From Terebella lapidaria (taxonomy: Eukaryota > Annelida > Polychaeta > Terebellida > Terebellidae), in assembly GCA_949152475.1 (NCBI GenBank), contig OX424560.1, forward strand, positions 40,865,719 to 40,929,718: a stretch of DNA of 64,000 nt, given 5' to 3'. Below are positions 23,926-34,300 of the stretch, one piece after another. The position numbers were made by a program, and so were the translations under genes. Position 1 is the first letter of the stretch, and each line of letters opens with the position of its first letter. Below the pieces are notes generated by a model. That model was not told the origin of the DNA, made no database searches, and saw only the letters and a program-made list of their open reading frames with translations.

Positions 23926-26060
23926 ACACCCGAGCACCGCCAAACCATCCGTCCGTGTGCAGAGCCCACCGAGAGATGCGAGCGGGTATCCAACAGCACG
24001 CGGCCCGCTGGTTGTCGGGGGAGCGCGCGCCTTCAAGAACGAGCAGGACCGCAGTCACGGGGCGGCTTGAACAAAAGCAGTGGACGGGGCTGACTGCTAC
24101 TCAGTTTTTGGACGGCTGTCCCTAGCTGAGGAGCAACAGTGGCCCCCGCACGAGTGTGTTACAGTTTGTTTGCACTGGTCCCTGATAGGTCGCTCACAGT
24201 TCCCTTGCGAAACAGAGACACAACGGAAATCGAACGGCGCTCCGGAGGCCAGGAAAAACACTTGACGCGCTCTTCTCTACGGTTCTGGCAAATTGGCGGC
24301 TATAGTAAATTGAAACCGCGATACGTCTTGACGCTAAAATGATGCTCGGAGGATTTTTGATGGAATAACGGGTCCTGTTGGCGTTACGTTCACGGATGTC
24401 GACTTTCGGATAACAATGCCCCACTATCACTGGCATCCTCGCGTAACGCTGGATATTTGGCCAGAGTCAACACGTGCTGGAGAATAATAGACGGGAATAT
24501 AGCGTATGTCCGCCAGCCAAATATTGTCCGTGTGCAAATTTACAAATCATGCGGTGTGTTGGTGTGTCTTTGGATTATTAACACACTGAGGACGGCCGGT
24601 GGCGGACAAACACTGATCGCTGCCAGGAGGCGTGGTGCCTAGCCGAGAGCCAGATCTCGTCTGGATTACACGACGGGATACACTACACCGGGCCAGGATT
24701 ACCGCTAGCAGGATTAGTGCATTAGCTAAAGCTGGAGACAATGGTTCTGGGTCAGACTTGCCAGCCCATATCTTATCAGGCACACGCCAACACTCATATC
24801 CCTGGTACGTACGTACGGTTGCCATAGTAACGTCACTTGCCACTTATCACGCCATTAGTGGGATAATTCACCTAATGACATACTTTTGATAAACGTATGG
24901 TTAGAAGGACCCGTGCTTGTGTCTGTTGCTAGGATTTGCGCGTGTTTCGAACGCTGGGAAACCTTATTCCGTGATGGAAACACAAGACGGGACATTAAAC
25001 ATCAATTAGACAGGGCATTGTGTCTTGTGATCTGCATACACCAGTCTTCCCTCAGGGGGGTTGTTAGGCAGGTCAACCGAGTGTATTCGCATTTGTGAAT
25101 CCTACTAATGTAGAGATAATAAGGTTAATTAGCATCTAAGGATCACAAAATAGTCGGTTCATCGCTGCATCTTACCTATATCTTGATTAATTCACGCTTG
25201 TTCAGTGAGAAGAGAAGGGCCGCCTGACTTCTTCAGTTACGCTAGACCTAGTAGTAAGTATAGGTTCGGGGCGTGAGTGGGTGGATGGTTATATACCAGA
25301 GTTGCCATTTGAGGTCAAATATCACTGATATAAAAGACAAATACATTGCCGTCTAGAAAACACATACAATGCGTATTATGAATGGCGTACACCTATTGGG
25401 GGCACACGAGATAGTGTTTTCTGTAGTGCAAGCTATATCACAGTGACAGGTTTGTACATTAGTTGTAAGTAGCAACTGACATGGGCAGAATGTCGATTTC
25501 ATTGTAAAGTTGTTGACGACGGTTCAGTGAAAATCGGGGATGAATAAACACCTGTCACCTCAGGGAGTCTGCTGGTTGTGTTATCACGAATCCAGTCACC
25601 GATATTTTACGCTTCTCTGGTACATTAAACACGTTTTTTTCATAGTTATTTAACGCCAATGCTTTGCATTAACATCGATTATTACTTTATTTATTGAGCT
25701 GCATACATGTGTTAGCCTTATTATATCTGACATCTCAGATAACTAGTCTGGCAATAAAACAGTAATTTTCAACGATTATTCATAATGCTACCAAACACGA
25801 AGTCCCTAAATCGATCTGTTGCAACTATCATTACTGAGGAAAACTCTAACCCGGCGGGAGATCATGTGTGTTTGATCAGCCCAAAGAATGGAAAAATGCT
25901 GATTCTAACGTTCTGCAGCCGGACATAAAACAGCCGAGTAGCCGTATATTAGCGGGAAGCGTTGCACCTGATCCGATGAGTTCCAAATATTCGGAAGCAG
26001 CTGGACCATGAGGGGCCCTATCTCCCGGAAGGTGTGTTTCCTGGGGAAGATGGTTTCAAG
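23926..26060. other. Mostly unique sequence with locally higher CpG; possible promoter region, gene not identified
   Basis: From about 23930 to 24700 CpG dinucleotides are more frequent than in the surrounding AT-rich sequence (for example near 23990-24070), as often seen near transcription starts. Several short overlapping open frames occur on both strands, none with a recognisable motif. Past about 25100 the sequence returns to AT-rich with no features. Confidence 0.35.
24818..24831. promoter_or_regulatory. RFX X-box next to a CRE-like half site
   Basis: GTTGCCATAGTAAC is a close match to the RFX X-box. It is followed at once by GTCAC, so the two together read TAACGTCAC, containing a CRE-like ACGTCA. 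This one lies in unique sequence rather than in a recognised repeat. The gene it might control is not visible. Confidence 0.4.
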
Positions 26061-26201
26061 ATGGCGGAGGCAGATACAGACGCAAGCTCTAATATTTCAC
26101 GTTATGTTTTTGGGAGGGCTGACCTTTTGTTTCATATTTTCATGCTTGGCATAAATCACGTGTGTTCATATAAGTCTGTATGTCTGGGAGCGGCAGCGTA
26201 G
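26061..26201 (+). CDS. Candidate short first exon or small ORF starting MAEADTDASSN
   Basis: An ATG in the context TTTCAAGATGGCGGAGGCAG begins a 46-codon frame ending in TAG. AAGATGGCGG is a common start-site context in animal promoters and a YY1-type motif, and the first ten or so residues look like an ordinary acidic N-terminus. After that the frame becomes hydrophobic and unremarkable, so a splice donor may lie inside, but I see no strong GTRAGT. I do not recognise a gene; it may be chance. Confidence 0.2.
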   Translation: MAEADTDASSNISRYVFGRADLLFHIFMLGINHVCSYKSVCLGAAA

Positions 26202-28046
26202 CTCACGAAATGTCTGTGGGGCTTTTTGCTGCCTCGATATGTTTTTCGGCATTCGAATGATTTGTCTGTTGCAAAAAAAAAAATACAATACAAACAGATA
26301 ATTCTCCAGCTTTCTATGCCAAGGATAGTTGAACAAATTGCTGATTATCGAGAAATAAGTTGATCTCTATTTGGAACTGCCTGTTCGGGTCACACGACCA
26401 ACATAAAACAGGTCCAACAGATTAATACCAATATTTTGTTCCTTTTCATACGTAAAAAAAACTAACAGACTGTTTGCTATAATACTCTGTATGCCGTTCC
26501 CAGAAAATACGACCCCAAAGTTTGTTTTGGAAACAAGACAGGTAATCTGATATGACGGGAAAAATCTGGGTGAACGTTCGCATCTTGGGAATGGTTCTCT
26601 TGGAAGCAGACTACGTATATAACCCTCCTATCCGTTCATAACATCACTTGCTGGATTGCTCAGCATGTGTGAGAAACCAATATTGACCCGCATTGTTGGT
26701 CGTTCACCGGCCATTCAGCCCTCGTCCGGCGAGCCGAGCAATTCGGACGTCGACGAGATGCATCTAATATTGCAGCTTTGAAGCAATAAATAACTGGGAA
26801 CCACTCGCGACTGGTGCATCATTTTGTGCTTACATGTGTGATGCAGGCCTACAGCTTCAACCCCACTCGCCTTAACAAGTGATTTCCGTACGATAAATTG
26901 TTTGTTGCCTCAGTCCTCCACGCGGCCTGACCTTGAATATCCCTCCGACTACACCGAACACCGACCAATAACCATGTATAAGAATGGGCACCTAGTCCCC
27001 CCTGCACGGACAGTCACAATACCGACATCTCTGTTCGCCAGGATTCCAACTCTGACAAACAGTTTCTTTCCTCCTCGGTCCGCGACTGAAAACAAAAGAA
27101 AAAGGTAGGAGGGCGAGCGAGGGAAGCGAGTCTGTCGTAAGACATGAAATAAAAATAAGATGTTCTTTTTTGTTGCTTGTTCTCTCCCAATCCAATCCCG
27201 GCAAGATGGATGAGCATAAAATGTGCATGGACAAACCTCTGCGATATCAGAATTGCAGATCATTCCTCCAAAAGAGGGATGACCTTGCAAAGATGAAAGC
27301 GCTGGGAGGGATGGCCGGTCTCCTTCCTCGCCGAGTCAGTGGCACAAATTAATAATTCGGCAGGGATTCTGCGTGCCACTGGCGATATCCCTCGCGTGAT
27401 TTATCGGGGTTTATTCGCCGACAGGCACTCTTTAGACACTGATTGTGGTTTTGATTCATTCCCGCTTGGCTCCAGGTGAACTGTGTGTGAGTGGGCTGCA
27501 TCGAGGAGGAAAATGGACCGGGGTAGATGTGTGGGAGAGGGGGGGGGGGGGGGCGCACGCAGGTTTCTCGGACAGAATCTATCCGCTGATTTATGACGGA
27601 CAACACGCGATCTGACCTCCACATTTATCAGAAGCTCGCATAAATGCCAGAAGAGAAACCCATTGACAGGCGTGCAAAAAGCAAACGGATGTGATGCTTG
27701 CTTGACCAGAGAGTGAAACGCTTCTCCGTGCCTCGCATGAAGAGAATAGGAGAACAAAAAAGTGATGAAAACGGCTCACAGCCGATACAGGGTTGATTTT
27801 ACATGCATTCTAGTAACAAAGCATTGGCAAAAAATAGCAGTGAAACTGACAGAAGACCTCACTTTCAATCGTCCCAGTCATTGCACATGACATGATTCAT
27901 CCCCATCTTATGCACGACGGATCCATTCATCTCTATTTGCTTGAAATAGCTCGAGAAGCTTTAAAAAAGGAGACAAGTCCTCTATCAAACCGTGCTTTCA
28001 TCACAATGATTTTTCTCCAGTCCTACATCACAAGCGCCTCTCTCAC
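26202..28046. other. No gene seen
   Basis: Unique sequence with overlapping short frames on both strands near 26.9-27.8 kb, none with a recognisable domain. It contains the poly(G) tract at 27539-27553. Confidence 0.4.
27539..27553. repeat. Poly(G) tract
   Basis: Fifteen G residues in a row, preceded by GGGAGA. Such a run can form quadruplexes and is prone to length error in assemblies. Confidence 0.9.
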
Positions 28047-28235
28047 CGTCTGATATAAGGACATATCTCCAGTCGTGCTCGGTCCGTGGCAGGTGCTCGA
28101 GTCTGAGAGGGAGATTGTGTTAGGAGCAGGATTGTGCCCATGATTTCCATCACAATCCTCATCATTCCTGTCATCTCGCACAGAGGCTCTGTCATCGTTG
28201 TCGTCCGGGCTGAAGCGGTCGCCTGGTAACTTCAA
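28047..28235 (-). CDS. Candidate host exon abutting the retrotransposon insertion
   Basis: The minus strand from 28235 is open and reads KLPGDRFSPDDNDDRASVR and on, acidic and polar. The open frame is followed by ACG|GTGAGA at 28047, a good splice donor. Directly across the retroelement, at 42235-42237, the minus strand has an ATG in frame with this exon once one copy of the TTCAA duplication is counted, so the insertion may have separated a start codon from its exon. I do not recognise the product and see no downstream exon, so this is tentative. Confidence 0.25.
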
Positions 28236-28970
28236 TGTGGCGATTTTGCCCTAAGCACGCGGCAGGTGATTGTAAACATAAAAGCCATTTATGTGGCCTT
28301 TCTGTACTTGGCCTTGTTTTGACATGCTCCGTTCGAGCGTGCGTTGCCACGGCGACGTATTGTAATTTACGTTCCAGTAAACTATAACAATGGATCGATT
28401 TAACCTCGCGTGCGTCCTACAGTTTGTGGTGTATTATATATACACTGGAAGCGACTCGTTCGAGGAGATTGTCCAAGATCGAGACTAGGACGCACACGAG
28501 GCTCGCCATGAGCTTTGTGTTCCCTGGGTCTGAGTAGTGGGCTCCTAGAGCCCTGGGGACGATTTCCGTGGGGAGGCCCGGGCTGGGAGAGACGAGTTGC
28601 TGACTCGGGGGCCTTCGGCCCTGTGGATCGCCAGCTCTCTCCCTTCCCGGGACGTGTGACAGAGGCTCTGGCCAGCATGTCGGACTGTACGGGGTTCCGT
28701 CCCCGAGGCAGACCGCGGCTCGCCAGGCCCCGCCAGTTAACACCGTGGTGATGAACCAGTTTCTGAACGGTGTCCGTAGGCCTGGGAGTGTCGGGTGGGC
28801 TGTTACCTGGTTACCGTTAATGATGAAGTAGTTACCGTGTCCGCCGCGACCTCCGGTGAGCGGCCCTGCCGCGAGGATCCGGAATAGCGGATGCGCGTCC
28901 GCAAGGACTCGGATGAGAGAGGACTATCCTCGAGGATCCCGAAGAGCGGACGGTAGTCAATAACTTTACA
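28236..28970 (+). repeat. 5' long terminal repeat
   Basis: Starts TGTGGCGATT and ends AACTTTACA, so it has the usual TG...CA termini. It is 735 bp and matches the 3' LTR base for base in my reading (offset 13,259). It carries a TATA-like box at 28432-28442 and an X-box-like GTTGCCACGGCGAC at 28343-28356. I see no AATAAA in the LTR, so polyadenylation may use a variant signal. Confidence 0.97.
28432..28442 (+). promoter_or_regulatory. Probable LTR TATA box
   Basis: TATTATATATA is the only strongly AT-rich TATA-like run in an otherwise GC-rich LTR. It lies about 200 bp from the LTR start, and transcription would begin roughly 25-30 bp downstream, placing the U3/R boundary near 28465-28475. Confidence 0.6.
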
Positions 28971-28971
28971 T

Positions 28972-28989
28972 TGGTGCCGTGACCAGGAT
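28972..28989 (+). other. Primer binding site, tRNA-His type
   Basis: TGGTGCCGTGACCAGGAT begins one base after the LTR. Its complement ends in GTCACGGCACCA, and eukaryotic tRNA-His begins GCCGTGA, so its acceptor 3' strand is TCACGGC plus the discriminator A and CCA. The match is thus to tRNA-His; all 18 bases fit the insect-type sequence as I remember it. Confidence 0.75.
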
Positions 28990-29083
28990 CAGTCCGACAG
29001 TGTTCCATCGCAGCCTACCGTCACAGTGTTGTTGCCTCCTTAGTCCCTGGGGATCGCCCGCTCCTCAAGGACGTCTCGAAAAA

Positions 29084-31300
29084 ATGACGAGAGCGAAAGA
29101 GAAGGCCAAAGATAAGGCCGATGAATCCAAGGGGAGGGATAAGGGTGGAAGTGTCGCGGACCACACCCGGTCACGCGACAGCCCCCGTGAGACGTCTCCG
29201 GACGACTCCGGCGGCCGGAAGGAACGCGCGGAAACCTCCGTGGACAAGACCCCGTCCGCGGAGACGACTCCGGCGTCCCTGGCTCCGTCTTCGGACGTAG
29301 AGTCGGGCCCCGCGGGGCCGCAGCAGGAGTTGCCGTCAAGGCCGGACCTTGACGTGTTAGGCGCGGTGGGTGGAGCTGGCAACGGCTCTACGCCGCGCCC
29401 GCCCGCGCCCAGAACAGATCCGTGGCAATCGGCACCCTTCCATAAGACGCCTTCGAGCGTCCGGAATCGAGCGCCGATGCATGCGGGTCCTTCTGGACGA
29501 GCGGACCAGTCCTACCAGATGCCGCACCCGGCCGGGTGGGCTCCCTCGCGGGCCTCTGGCATGGGTTCTGGTCGGTCCGCACCGGGCAGTGTGGTGGATC
29601 AGCTCACCGACGCACTTGGTGAGCTGGCTCCCCTCGGGCGCTATGACCGCGCCCGGTCGCCCCATCAGGGACGATCAGACCGGCGGAACCGCTCCCCTTC
29701 TCCGCTGTCACAAGGCAACTCGGGGCCTTTGACGGAGAGGGAGAGGTGGCTGATTTCCGAGGCGCTTGTACTGTTCAAGCGGAATCAGCTGCATTCGAGC
29801 GTTGACCCGTCGGTCACCCTAAGTCCGGGGATGTCTGGGCCAGTAGCCCCTCCCCAAGTCCTGCCGAGTCCGCAGGCGCCAGTGGCCCCCGCAATGGGAC
29901 CCGCGCCTGCCCCGCGGCTCGGAGGCACCACGTTGGCGACCGCGTCGACCGTTCCGACGGTTGGAGCGCAAGCCGCGTGGTCGACTTACCCTGGCACGTA
30001 CAGTGTGTCGGACGGGCAGTGGCAACAGGCGGCTCCGGCCCCAAGCTTTGCCGCCCCTTCTGGAGCCTACCCAGTAGGTTCGATGGGAGCCCCGCCCGCA
30101 CCTAGCCAGAGTGGGTTTTCAGCGGGAATGATCCCGGCGGCAAACGTGAGCTTCCCTGCTCCTATGTCCGCGGCGTCGATGTTTGCTCCGGCAGACTCCG
30201 CCGCGGGCGTGGGAAGCGCGCGGAACTTGCCGCAGTACACGGACGACCCCGGAGCCGGGACCGCACGTCGGGCGCGTAACAAACGCGATGACGGGCCCGA
30301 CCACTCTTCGTGGCGGAAACGGTTCAACGGGGATAACGCCGACTTGGAGGACTACTTGCTCCAGGTATGGCGTACCGCCGTGTACGAAGGATGGTCCCAG
30401 CCTGAGGCTGGACACGTCCTCGCGGGGAGCCTGGAAGGGAAAGCTCTCCGCGTGATGCCGTGTCTGCCGGTAGGAACAGTGACGTTCGGCGAGGTTGCTC
30501 GTCAACTTCGCCTGCTGTTCCCGCCGACGACCAATCGGCGGCAGTCTGAACGAGAGTTCAAGGCGCGTATCCGCCAGCCGACTGAGTCCGTGACAGACTA
30601 TGCGTACGGCTTACGCATACTCGGCCGGAAAGCCTTTCCGGACATGGACTCCAGACGGTTCGAGACGATGCTGATCGATCAGTTCATCGATGGCCAGCCT
30701 TACCACCTAGCGTACGGGCTGGCCACCCATGAAAAGCGATCGATGGAGGAGGCGATAGACTCCGCGCTTGCGCTTGAGATGGCTGTCCGTCCTAGACAGT
30801 TGCCTCCAGCCTCCGCTCCGGCCCCGGCTGTGCCCGCGCAGGTGGCGACTCCTCCTCCGGTCAAGGCATCGCAGGTGACCCCGTGGCAGGACCCGGTCGT
30901 CCGGGAACCCGCCAGGGAACCTACCCAGCAGTGGGTTAGTGCGCCGGCACCCTCTACAGGGGCGCCCGCACCTGCGGCACCGGTCGCCGCGCCGCACTCG
31001 CCTTCGGACGAGTGCGACATAGAGGAATATGACCTCGGCGCCGCGCAGATGATTGCGCACTGCGCCGGGCTCGAAGCTCCGGGAGCCGCAGAATGTTGCG
31101 CGTTCACCTCCGGACCAGCTCAGAACCGTCCCTGCTACTTCTGCGGAAAGCAGGGACACTTTTGGCTGAAGTGTCCGGAGTTGTTGGAACGCCTGCGGTC
31201 GCGCGGATACCAGGGAGCTCTCCCTGGCCCGCAACGGAGGAATTCCTTCCGGTCTGGTCCTCCGGGACAGCAGAATCGGAACCCGCGGCAGGGAAACTAG
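29084..31300 (+). CDS. gag: Gag polyprotein
   Basis: 738 codons, starting at the first in-frame ATG after the primer binding site (29084); the frame is also open upstream but lacks an ATG there. Residues about 1-180 are charged, then proline/alanine-rich and probably disordered. About 416-570 is a helical capsid-like region (LEDYLLQVWRTAVYEGW near its start), consistent with Ty3/gypsy capsid. A zinc knuckle follows at C684, C687, H692 and C697 (CX2CX4HX4C), which in this family packages the element's RNA. It is longer than most gypsy Gag proteins because of the proline-rich segments. The stop TAG at 31298 directly follows the slippery heptamer, so some ribosomes should pass into pol. Confidence 0.93.
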   Translation: MTRAKEKAKDKADESKGRDKGGSVADHTRSRDSPRETSPDDSGGRKERAETSVDKTPSAETTPASLAPSSDVESGPAGPQQELPSRPDLDVLGAVGGAGNGSTPRPPAPRTDPWQSAPFHKTPSSVRNRAPMHAGPSGRADQSYQMPHPAGWAPSRASGMGSGRSAPGSVVDQLTDALGELAPLGRYDRARSPHQGRSDRRNRSPSPLSQGNSGPLTERERWLISEALVLFKRNQLHSSVDPSVTLSPGMSGPVAPPQVLPSPQAPVAPAMGPAPAPRLGGTTLATASTVPTVGAQAAWSTYPGTYSVSDGQWQQAAPAPSFAAPSGAYPVGSMGAPPAPSQSGFSAGMIPAANVSFPAPMSAASMFAPADSAAGVGSARNLPQYTDDPGAGTARRARNKRDDGPDHSSWRKRFNGDNADLEDYLLQVWRTAVYEGWSQPEAGHVLAGSLEGKALRVMPCLPVGTVTFGEVARQLRLLFPPTTNRRQSEREFKARIRQPTESVTDYAYGLRILGRKAFPDMDSRRFETMLIDQFIDGQPYHLAYGLATHEKRSMEEAIDSALALEMAVRPRQLPPASAPAPAVPAQVATPPPVKASQVTPWQDPVVREPAREPTQQWVSAPAPSTGAPAPAAPVAAPHSPSDECDIEEYDLGAAQMIAHCAGLEAPGAAECCAFTSGPAQNRPCYFCGKQGHFWLKCPELLERLRSRGYQGALPGPQRRNSFRSGPPGQQNRNPRQGN

Positions 31301-34300
31301 ATCCGGACGTGGTGGCGACCAACACTGCGTCCGGGGATAGTTGTTCGGTGGCAAACGATGCCGCCCCACCCGCTGATGAGCAGGACGGACCCCAAGTGGA
31401 TATGACTTCTCCGGAAGTAGTCCTTGGAGACCAGTCTAGCTCCTCCGCGGCTGAGGCGGATGGCGAGGACTCCGTAGATGAGCCCAGCGCGTGCGAAAGG
31501 TATCGCCCGACCTGCGCGCTGGTGAGGGACCCCTGCTGGTACCTGCCCCTGTCCTTCGGACGGGAGCCGGTCCGGTTCCTCATAGACTCAGGCTCGGAGG
31601 TGACCCTCGTGGCCGCCGGAACGTTTAGGAAGGAGCCCGCACTCCGCAACCTCGAGTTGCGAGATCCCGGACCGTACAAGCTCTACGGAGCGGGAGACAA
31701 CCGCATCCGTATCCATGGCATCATCGATCTGCCTATTACCCTTGGGGACAAGGTGTATCTGACAGAGGCGATCGTGGCGGATATCGGAGCGGCCGGGATA
31801 ATTGGGATGAATTTCCTACGGGTCCACCGGGTGATTGCCAACTTTAGTGCTGGCGAGTTCCGGATGGGAGAGGACACGCACTTCCTCTTCCGCTCGGGCC
31901 CGATGCATTCATTCCAGATGCGGACATCGCGCACTGTAGTAGTGCCGCCGATGAGTGAGATGATCATCGAGACGAGGCCGCGGCGTCCCCGCATGCCCCT
32001 CGATGGTCGTCCGTGTATAGTGCAACCCGTGAGCAGTTTCGCCGCAGGAACTGGGCTCGTGCTGGGTGGGGCCCTGGTCATGTCCAACCCCCGCGCGATG
32101 CCCATCCTCGTGGTGAATCCTACGGATGCTCCGATTGTACTGAAGCGCGGATGCATAGCAGCTACTGCTATTCCCGCGGCTTCGAGTCGTGTCATCCCCG
32201 ACGATCCGGTCTGCCGCGCTGCGTGCGCGGCGGCGGCCGCCGGAGATGATCCGTTCACCCTGCCGGACCATTTGGAATCTCGGGTTCCGAAGGACCGGCT
32301 GGATGAAGAGCAGCGCCAAGCGCTCCGCAGACTGCTGCGGCAGTATGCGGATGTGTTCATGGGTCCTGATGGTGCGGTTGGCAAGACTGACGTCGCCAAG
32401 CACCGCATTGACCTCGTGGACGAGCGTCCTCTCAAGCAGCGTCTTCGTCGGGCAGCAATAGTGCACCAAGAGGTCATAGACCAGGAGGTGCAAAAGATGC
32501 TCGACTTGGACATCATCGAACCCAGTGACAGCCCTTGGGCCAGTCCGGTGGTTATGGTGAAGAAGAAGGACGGCTCGTGGAGGTTCTGCGTGGACTATCG
32601 GAAACTCAACGATGCCACGCGGAAGGACTCATATCCTCTCCCGCACATTGAGGATACCTTCGATGCCCTGGCCGGGTCGCACTATTTCTGTGCTCTGGAT
32701 CTGGCCTCCGGGTATTGGCAGGTGGAGATGGAGGAGAGTGATCGGGCGAAGACTGCCTTCGTTACCAAGAACGGGCTCTACCAATTCAAGGTAATGCCGT
32801 TCGGGCTCTGTAACGCACCAGCGACGTTCGAGCGCCTCATGGAAATGGTACTCAAAGGGTTCCTCTGGAAGCGATGTATGGTCTACATCGACGATGTCGT
32901 CGTGTATGGCCGGTCGTTCGAGGAAACCCTCACCAACCTCCAGATGGTGCTCCATCGCATCCGCGGAGCAGGGCTTAAATTGAAGCCAAGTAAGTGCGAG
33001 CTATTCGCGCAGGAAATCCTGTACTTGGGCTTCATGGTAACGGGCACCGGAGTGAGACCAGACCCCGCAAAGGTGGCGGCCGTGCAGAAATGGCCTCCGC
33101 CATGTAACGTGGCGGACGTGAGGTCCTTCTTGGGCTTCGCGAGCTACCACCGCAGGTTTATCCGCGGCTTTGCGGAGATCGCGCGTCCCCTTACTATCCT
33201 CACGGAAAAGGGCGCCGATTTTGTTTGGTCCGCCGAGCAGGCTAACGCCTTCTCGGGACTCCGGCAGGCCTTGGTAGTGGCCCCGGTGCTGCGGCACCCT
33301 CGTCCGGACTGCGAGTTCATCTTGGACACCGACGCGAGTAACTTCGCGCTCGGCGGTGTCCTCTCGCAGATCGTGGACGGGCAAGAGCGGGTAGTAGCTT
33401 ATGCGAGTGTGGCCTTGAGCCGCTCTCAAATGAACTACTGTACCACTCATCGCGAGTTGCTCGCGGTGGTTACGATGACCAAGCGCTTCCGGCACTATTT
33501 GTTGGGACGCCATTTCCGTTTGCGGACTGATCATAGTTCGCTGAGATGGCTCCTCAACTATAGTGAGGCCGACGGCTTGGTGGCGCGGTGGCTCGTCAAA
33601 CTCCAAGAGTATGACATGCAGATAGAGCATCGCGCTGGTAAGTTGCACGGCAACGCGGACGGCCTGTCCCGTTGTCATAAGTGCAAGAATCCGGGTTGTG
33701 CAGGGATGGCACCATTCCAGCAAGCCGCGGATTCGTCCTCAGACTCGGAATTGGACGTTCCGGGGAGACCGCAGGCCGCCGCCCCCTCTAACAACACGGC
33801 GGCCGGAGCGTCTAGGGCTCATCTCCGCGCGCGGACCCGCCGATATCGGCGAGGGCGTCCCGCATATGAAGCGGAGGTGCGGCTCAGCTCCAGCGAGTCT
33901 TCCTCGAGTCCGGCGGTGTACTCCTCGTGGGTACCCTCGTCCTCTGGAGAGTCTGAGTATGAGCGGTCCTTGCCCCCTGTGGTGATGGCCGCTGCGGCGC
34001 AGCCGGACGCGACGGATGAGGAGCCTAATTACTTGGGTGGCTACTCTCCGGCGCAGATAGCTGCGGCGCAGAGAGCTGACAGAGCTCTGGCACCGGTAAT
34101 CACAGCCCTTGAGGCCGGCCAGAAGCCCTCGAAGGATGAGCGGAAGACCTACAGGGAGGAGACCTTGTCTCTAGTATCTCAGTGGGAACGACTCTCCTTG
34201 AGGGATGGCCTCTTATACCGGCGCTATGAGCCACCGACCCCACTGCCTCCAATATGGCAGTTGGTGCTTCCGGCGGAGCTGCGGAAAGAAGTACTCCACC

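Noticed and set aside
28979..29083. Upstream extension of gag beginning at GTG inside the primer binding site
   Set aside because: It has no ATG and overlaps the tRNA primer site; the first in-frame ATG is 29084.
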